DNA from: JBEBGV01 sp040081265 | GTDB lineage: Bacteria; Acidobacteriota; Vicinamibacteria; Vicinamibacterales; UBA2999 | Direction: 5' to 3' | DNA: 16,294 bases | NCBI GenBank assembly: GCA_040081265.1 | Contig: JBEBGV010000091.1 | Span: 1-16,294 of the forward strand | Shown: positions 13,492 to 16,294 of the stretch, piece by piece | Position numbering within the stretch: the first letter of the stretch is position 1 | How the letters are laid out: every line of letters starts with the position of its first letter | Program-made: the position numbers and the translations under genes | Notes under the pieces: model-generated | The model's input: only the letters and a program-made list of their open reading frames with translations | Databases searched by the model: none | Told to the model about the DNA's origin: nothing

Positions 13492-14327
13492 CTGGTGATC
13501 CTTGGCGCCGAGCCATCAGGCTCTCTCGGTAGCGGAACGAACACTGCGTTTCCGTTCTCGTCCGTCTCTTCAGAGAAGCTGCCCTCCAGGCAGACGCCCT
13601 CAATGATGTCGTAGCGACGGTTCCGCTGGCGGAAGAAGTGCCGCGTGGTCTTCCACGGCGCGGTCAGCACCCGTGGCGCTGTGATCTCGAGTTCGACGAC
13701 GAGCTGATCCGGACCGGCAAGGTGGATCCGTTCGATCACGCGCATGTCGCCGTTGTTGGGGACGCCAACACCTTCGCCAATCGCGATGTACGCCTGGGGG
13801 CGAACGCCGACGGTGTCAACCACGAGCGTGTCGCCTTCCCAGTGCCCGATGGAGTGCCCGTGGAAGGTGGGATCCGGGTCGGCTGGATGAGGACGGCCGT
13901 CGGTGTAGATGCGCCGAAGGCGATTCCCATCCAGCTCGCCGAGCATGGTCACGCGCCCCGGCGTGAACAAGACCTCCATCGAGTTGTGGCTGATGAGCAT
14001 CCAACTCGGCATCGCTTCCGGCAGGCAGTTGACGAACAGCCCTTTGGGTCGCCCGGCGTCCTGCTCGGCGGTGAGGCGCTGGATCTGGGCGGCGGCGCTG
14101 GGTGTCCAGGGCACCGGGTCGGTCACGATGCGCGCATTCTGATCGGTGACGTTCGGCGTCCAGACGCCGCTCCAGTCCGGGAGTTCGGCGAGGCCTGCCC
14201 AGGCATCCGCGGTTGGCGCCGGATTGATATCTGGTCCCACGCCGAGCGTTGCCGTTCTGCTCGCACACGCCGAGAGCAACACGCTGAGGAGAACGAACCG
14301 AAGGACTCGTGTCGCATCGATCTTCAT
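13488..14327 (-). CDS. Lipoprotein of the family that accompanies DUF6152
   Basis: A 279-residue predicted lipoprotein. Its N-terminus is a short basic start, a hydrophobic core and the lipobox L-S-A-C (Cys21). The body contains W-S-G-V-W near the mature start, E-A-M-P-S-W-M-L and the highly characteristic H-S-I-G-H-W-E-G-D-T-L-V-V-D-T-V-G block seen in uncharacterised proteins that often sit next to DUF6152 genes. The function is unknown; the many Trp and beta-strand segments suggest a beta-sandwich or lipocalin-like fold. ATG 14327 is chosen because it gives a complete lipoprotein signal with GGAG upstream; the longer frame to 14399 adds 24 non-signal residues. It is the first gene of the two-gene operon with DUF6152. 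Confidence 0.8.
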   Translation of the reverse strand: MKIDATRVLRFVLLSVLLSACASRTATLGVGPDINPAPTADAWAGLAELPDWSGVWTPNVTDQNARIVTDPVPWTPSAAAQIQRLTAEQDAGRPKGLFVNCLPEAMPSWMLISHNSMEVLFTPGRVTMLGELDGNRLRRIYTDGRPHPADPDPTFHGHSIGHWEGDTLVVDTVGVRPQAYIAIGEGVGVPNNGDMRVIERIHLAGPDQLVVELEITAPRVLTAPWKTTRHFFRQRNRRYDIIEGVCLEGSFSEETDENGNAVFVPLPREPDGSAPRITR

Positions 14328-14634
14328 GAGTCGATCTTCTCCATGCTCTTCCCCAGTCACTGCGACCGCCAAGACGAGCCGGCGACGAGTCGTGCGCATG
14401 CAGCAATGCCTGGATGGTTCAGCGACGCGAGCACTTCATACGGGCCGAGGCGCGTGCCGTGAGGAAGGGCCAAGTGCCGGGATTATAGTGTTGGCCCGCT
14501 GACTTCCTTCCAGGTCTCCACTGGGTAAAAACTCCCACCCAAGTTCCTGAGCGTGGTACGTCCGGAGCTCGAAGCCTTGACCCCGCGGCCTCGCCGATTA
14601 CAGGGGTACTGAACTGGACGAGAGGCCTCGCACG
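14328..14634. other. Intergenic region upstream of the lipoprotein operon
   Basis: About 300 bp without a convincing gene. It contains a perfect minus-strand TATAAT within an inverted repeat (described separately). The remainder, 14500-14634, leads into the hydrolase remnant and shows nothing further that I recognise. Confidence 0.5.
14467..14497 (-). promoter_or_regulatory. TATAAT inside a 7-bp inverted repeat
   Basis: On the minus strand a consensus TATAAT occupies 14487-14482, pointing at the lipoprotein operon. It lies within the spacer of a perfect inverted repeat, GGGCCAA (14467-14473) and TTGGCCC (14491-14497), 17 bp apart. The arrangement suits a dimeric regulator covering the -10. 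No good -35 is seen, and the leader would be about 150 nt. Confidence 0.4.
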
Positions 14635-14964
14635 ATGATGCGTGTGGCGTTCATACTCACGCTGATGCTGGCAGTCATTGCCCCACCCGAGAACGGGCGG
14701 TCGCTCAAGGCGGACTACTCGGACCGCGTCACCCTGCTCGAACTACCTGACGTGGGCCATGCCGCCTACCGCGTGCAACCCGATGTCCACGCAGAGGCCA
14801 TCGCTGTGCTCGCGCGGCGAGTCGGGCATTTAACGGCCCAGGGTCAGAAGTCGCACGGCGACTATTGCAGACCGTCGATGGACCGCCTGATGTCGTTCAG
14901 CTTGTCCACCAGCTCAGGTGCTTCCTTGAGCTCCGCGAGCTGGGCGAGTTGGGTCTCTACGTAA
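14635..14964 (+). pseudogene. Gutted alpha/beta-hydrolase remnant
   Basis: The ORF begins with a signal-peptide-like M-M-R-V-A-F-I-L-T-L-M-L-A-V-I-A after an AGAGG, then within about 10 residues reaches R-V-T-L-L-E-L-P-D-V-G-H-A-A-Y-R-V-Q-P, which looks like the last strand and catalytic-His loop of an alpha/beta hydrolase, followed by its final helix. The nucleophile elbow and most of the fold are missing, so an in-frame internal deletion is likely. After about 14823 the frame runs on, with no natural stop, antisense through the 3' end of the nucleotidyltransferase gene to 14964. It cannot be a working hydrolase. Confidence 0.55.
14849..14863 (-). terminator. Small hairpin at the nucleotidyltransferase 3' end
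   Basis: A 6-bp stem with a 3-nt loop (14849-14854 with 14858-14863) overlaps the gene's stop codon. No T-run follows on the minus strand, so termination there is doubtful. Confidence 0.2.
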
Positions 14965-15434
14965 CCCCAGTCCATGGTCGGCGATTGCCGCACGAGAATA
15001 CCCTCGACGTCGACCCAGTCCTTCGGTCGATCGGCGAACGCCTTGAACACGACCAGGTCTTCTGCCGAACAGGTTCTGAGAGACACGTCAGGGGGAAACG
15101 TGAACACACTGGAGCGTGCGACCACGGATTCCTCAAAAGGCAGGCCACCCAACGCAATGTCGAGACCGACACCCGATGATGTGCGCAGAAGGAGCACCCG
15201 ATTGACGCGAGCGAACTCCGCGACGTTCTCGACCCGCGGCTCGAACGACGCGAGCAGGGTCGTCACATAGGCCGACACATCTGAGAATCCGGTGAGAAGG
15301 GTGAGATCAACGTCGACGGTCTCTCTCGGCTCACCCCAACGCTGAACGGCCATGCCGCCGATGAAACAAAATCTCCAGCCCTGGCCCACGCAGACGCCTT
15401 GAAGATCTGCAGCCGCGCGGATGAGGGCATTCAT
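14862..15434 (-). CDS. AbiEii-like nucleotidyltransferase, putative toxin
   Basis: A 190-residue protein with the nucleotidyltransferase-fold signature: I-G-G-M-A-V-Q-R-W-G (Gly26, Gly27) followed by V-D-V-D-L with Asp41 and Asp43, then D-I-A-L-G-G as the third-strand acidic position. F-P-P-D-V-S-L-R-T-C-S-A-E-D-L-V-V-F-K-A-F-A-D-R-P-K-D-W-V-D is the segment found in AbiEii/AbiGii-type and related minimal nucleotidyltransferases. Several such proteins are toxins that modify tRNA or proteins. ATG 15434 overlaps the stop of the 85-residue upstream gene as ATGA. I infer a toxin-antitoxin or defence role from fold, size and pairing; a housekeeping antibiotic-type nucleotidyltransferase is the alternative. 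Confidence 0.75.
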   Translation of the reverse strand: MNALIRAAADLQGVCVGQGWRFCFIGGMAVQRWGEPRETVDVDLTLLTGFSDVSAYVTTLLASFEPRVENVAEFARVNRVLLLRTSSGVGLDIALGGLPFEESVVARSSVFTFPPDVSLRTCSAEDLVVFKAFADRPKDWVDVEGILVRQSPTMDWGYVETQLAQLAELKEAPELVDKLNDIRRSIDGLQ

Positions 15435-15688
15435 GCGGACCTGAACCGACCAAAGAGGCGCTGCTGCTCGATGAGACCGGAGGTCGGCCGGGGAGCGCGC
15501 GGGGCGATGTGGTAGTCAGCGGGGCCGCACAAACGCGCAATCGCCGCAAACGTGTCCAGGTTCCGAAGTTCCTGTCGACGGACTTCCTCGAGCGCTGGAC
15601 CGGCTCGGCGCCACGCCGCCACCCACGCGCGGCCTTGAGCCACCTGCTCCGGAGACCAGGTCTCGAGTGCTGATCGTCGCTTGGCCAT
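15431..15688 (-). CDS. Small partner protein of the nucleotidyltransferase, putative antitoxin
   Basis: An 85-residue basic, mostly helical protein beginning M-A-K-R-R. It has a W-S-P-E-Q-V-A-Q-G-R-A-W-V-A-A-W-R-R-A-G-P helix, a charged L-E-E-V-R-R-Q-E-L-R segment and a C-terminal S-G-L-I-E-Q-Q-R-L-F motif. I do not recognise a named family. ATG 15688 fits a leaderless transcript from TACAAT at 15695-15700; a GTG at 15712 would add 8 residues and include the tandem repeats. The ATGA overlap with the nucleotidyltransferase and the upstream position match the usual antitoxin-first order. A DNA- or toxin-binding role is inferred from context only. Confidence 0.65.
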   Translation of the reverse strand: MAKRRSALETWSPEQVAQGRAWVAAWRRAGPALEEVRRQELRNLDTFAAIARLCGPADYHIAPRAPRPTSGLIEQQRLFGRFRSA

Positions 15689-15694
15689 GCCGTG

Positions 15695-15717
15695 ATTGTA
15701 CCGCTCGATCACCGCTC
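15695..15717 (-). promoter_or_regulatory. Promoter with tandem heptamer operator for the putative toxin-antitoxin pair
   Basis: On the minus strand the heptamer GAGCGGT occurs twice (15717-15711 and 15706-15700), 11 bp apart, abutting TACAAT (15700-15695). The predicted transcript start falls at the ATG, 15688. Two equal sites one helical turn apart within the spacer and touching the -10 suggest binding by a repressor. Confidence 0.5.
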
Positions 15718-15785
15718 ACAGGAAAGCCAGCCTCGACGAAGGGCGACGGTCCTCTATGTGACCGCCGCCCTCGACATCTGCGCTG

Positions 15786-16294
15786 CTACTGGGGCCCTCC
15801 CGCCTGAACCCACTGCTGGATCACGTCAGACAACTGCACCTTCGTGTGGCTGGCTGTTGGCGTCAGATAGGTGTACATCGACCCTGACGACCGGGTCGAA
15901 CTGGCAAGCTTGGCGAGCTTCGATTTGACCCCGTTGAAGGTACTCAAGTCGACGCCGCCGGCCGCAAAGCCCGCGTTGTGGCACATCACGCAGTTACGAC
16001 CCATGATGGGCTCGATGTCCGCCGTGAACGTCAGTGTCACGACAGGAGGTGGAGGCGGAGGGGGCGGGGTGGTCGAGACCGTCACCGTGGCCGTGGCGGT
16101 CGCGCTGCCGCCGGCGCCACTCGCCACCAGCGTGTAGGTGTGCGTCGTCATCGGCGACACCATCTGCGTGCCGCTCAGACTCACCGCGACCCCATCGAGG
16201 GTCGCCGACGTGGCGTTGGTGCTCGACCAGCTCAGCATCGACTGCCCGCCGCTCTGAACCGACAGTGGATTCGCTGACAGCGAGGCGGTTGGGG
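15786..16294 (-). CDS. Ig-like / proline linker / single-haem c-type protein, 5' end outside window
   Basis: The C-terminal 168 residues of a larger exported protein. Residues 1-75 of the fragment form one Ig-like repeat (P-T-A-S-L-S-A-N-P..S-G-G-Q-S..L-S-W-S-S-T-N-A-T-S-A-T-L..S-A-T-A-T-A-T-V-T-V), probably the last of several. An eight-proline linker follows (76-83). The final domain has a haem-attachment C-V-M-C-H (101-105) after I-E-P-I-M-G-R-N, then G-G-V-D-L-S-T-F and a closing D-V-I-Q-Q-W-V-Q-A-G-G. These match the cytochrome-c-like domain often annotated in Planctomycetes and Acidobacteria. Met139 is a candidate distal ligand. Likely an extracellular or periplasmic electron-carrying or haem-sensing protein. 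Confidence 0.82.
   Translation of the reverse strand, partial: PTASLSANPLSVQSGGQSMLSWSSTNATSATLDGVAVSLSGTQMVSPMTTHTYTLVASGAGGSATATATVTVSTTPPPPPPPPVVTLTFTADIEPIMGRNCVMCHNAGFAAGGVDLSTFNGVKSKLAKLASSTRSSGSMYTYLTPTASHTKVQLSDVIQQWVQAGGPQ

Noticed and set aside
13037..13603. 188-codon alternative frame over the DUF6152 gene
   Set aside because: It lacks the signal peptide and family blocks that are clear in the 13057-13491 frame.
13638..14462. 274-codon plus-strand ORF opposite the lipoprotein gene
   Set aside because: It is a mirror of the lipoprotein coding frame; the lipobox and family motifs are on the minus strand.
16040..16070. GGAGG-rich tandem repeat
   Set aside because: It is simply the codons of the proline linker in the haem protein, not a separate repeat element.

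Overview
The window is a GC-rich bacterial chromosome segment. The gene mix fits Acidobacteriota, possibly Vicinamibacteria-like: a stand-alone TonB C-terminal domain, secreted lactonase, cupin and DinB proteins, a DUF6152 protein with its lipoprotein partner, and an Ig-like/haem fusion. That placement is inferred from gene content only. There are no rRNA, tRNA or CRISPR features and no recognisable insertion sequence.

Left part (1-3285), exported proteins. The 3' end of a TonB-type protein meets a VOC-family gene tail to tail. A Tat-exported lactonase-type beta-propeller and a secreted cupin follow as a short plus-strand operon. A secreted DinB-like protein converges on them.

3286-3942 is a decayed stretch. 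It holds a start-less C-terminal fragment resembling L-2-amino-thiazoline-4-carboxylate hydrolase and, facing it, a short signal-peptide ORF.

Centre (3943-9480, minus strand). Transcription runs uvrC, then a gap with repeats, then SAM methyltransferase, folB, an SDR of pteridine-reductase type, a phospholipase-D/cardiolipin-synthase-like protein and a CYTH protein. The last five genes overlap by 1 or 4 bp, so they form one translationally coupled operon. FolB and the SDR point to pterin/folate work; the roles of the methyltransferase, HKD and CYTH members are open. uvrC is divergent from a CDP-alcohol phosphatidyltransferase, and the two share one AT-rich -10 region.

Right-centre (9538-13013, plus strand). 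The CDP-alcohol phosphatidyltransferase is followed by a two-TM protein, a secreted NHL propeller carrying peptidylamidoglycolate-lyase signature residues, and a secreted BCP-like peroxiredoxin.

Right part (13057-16294, minus strand). A lipoprotein and a DUF6152 protein form a two-gene operon. Beyond them lie a gutted alpha/beta-hydrolase remnant and a two-gene module (85-residue protein plus AbiEii-like nucleotidyltransferase) that looks like a toxin-antitoxin pair. Its promoter carries tandem heptamers one helical turn apart. The window ends inside an Ig-like/proline-linker/haem protein. The strongest candidates for something new are this module and the amidating-lyase-like propeller.
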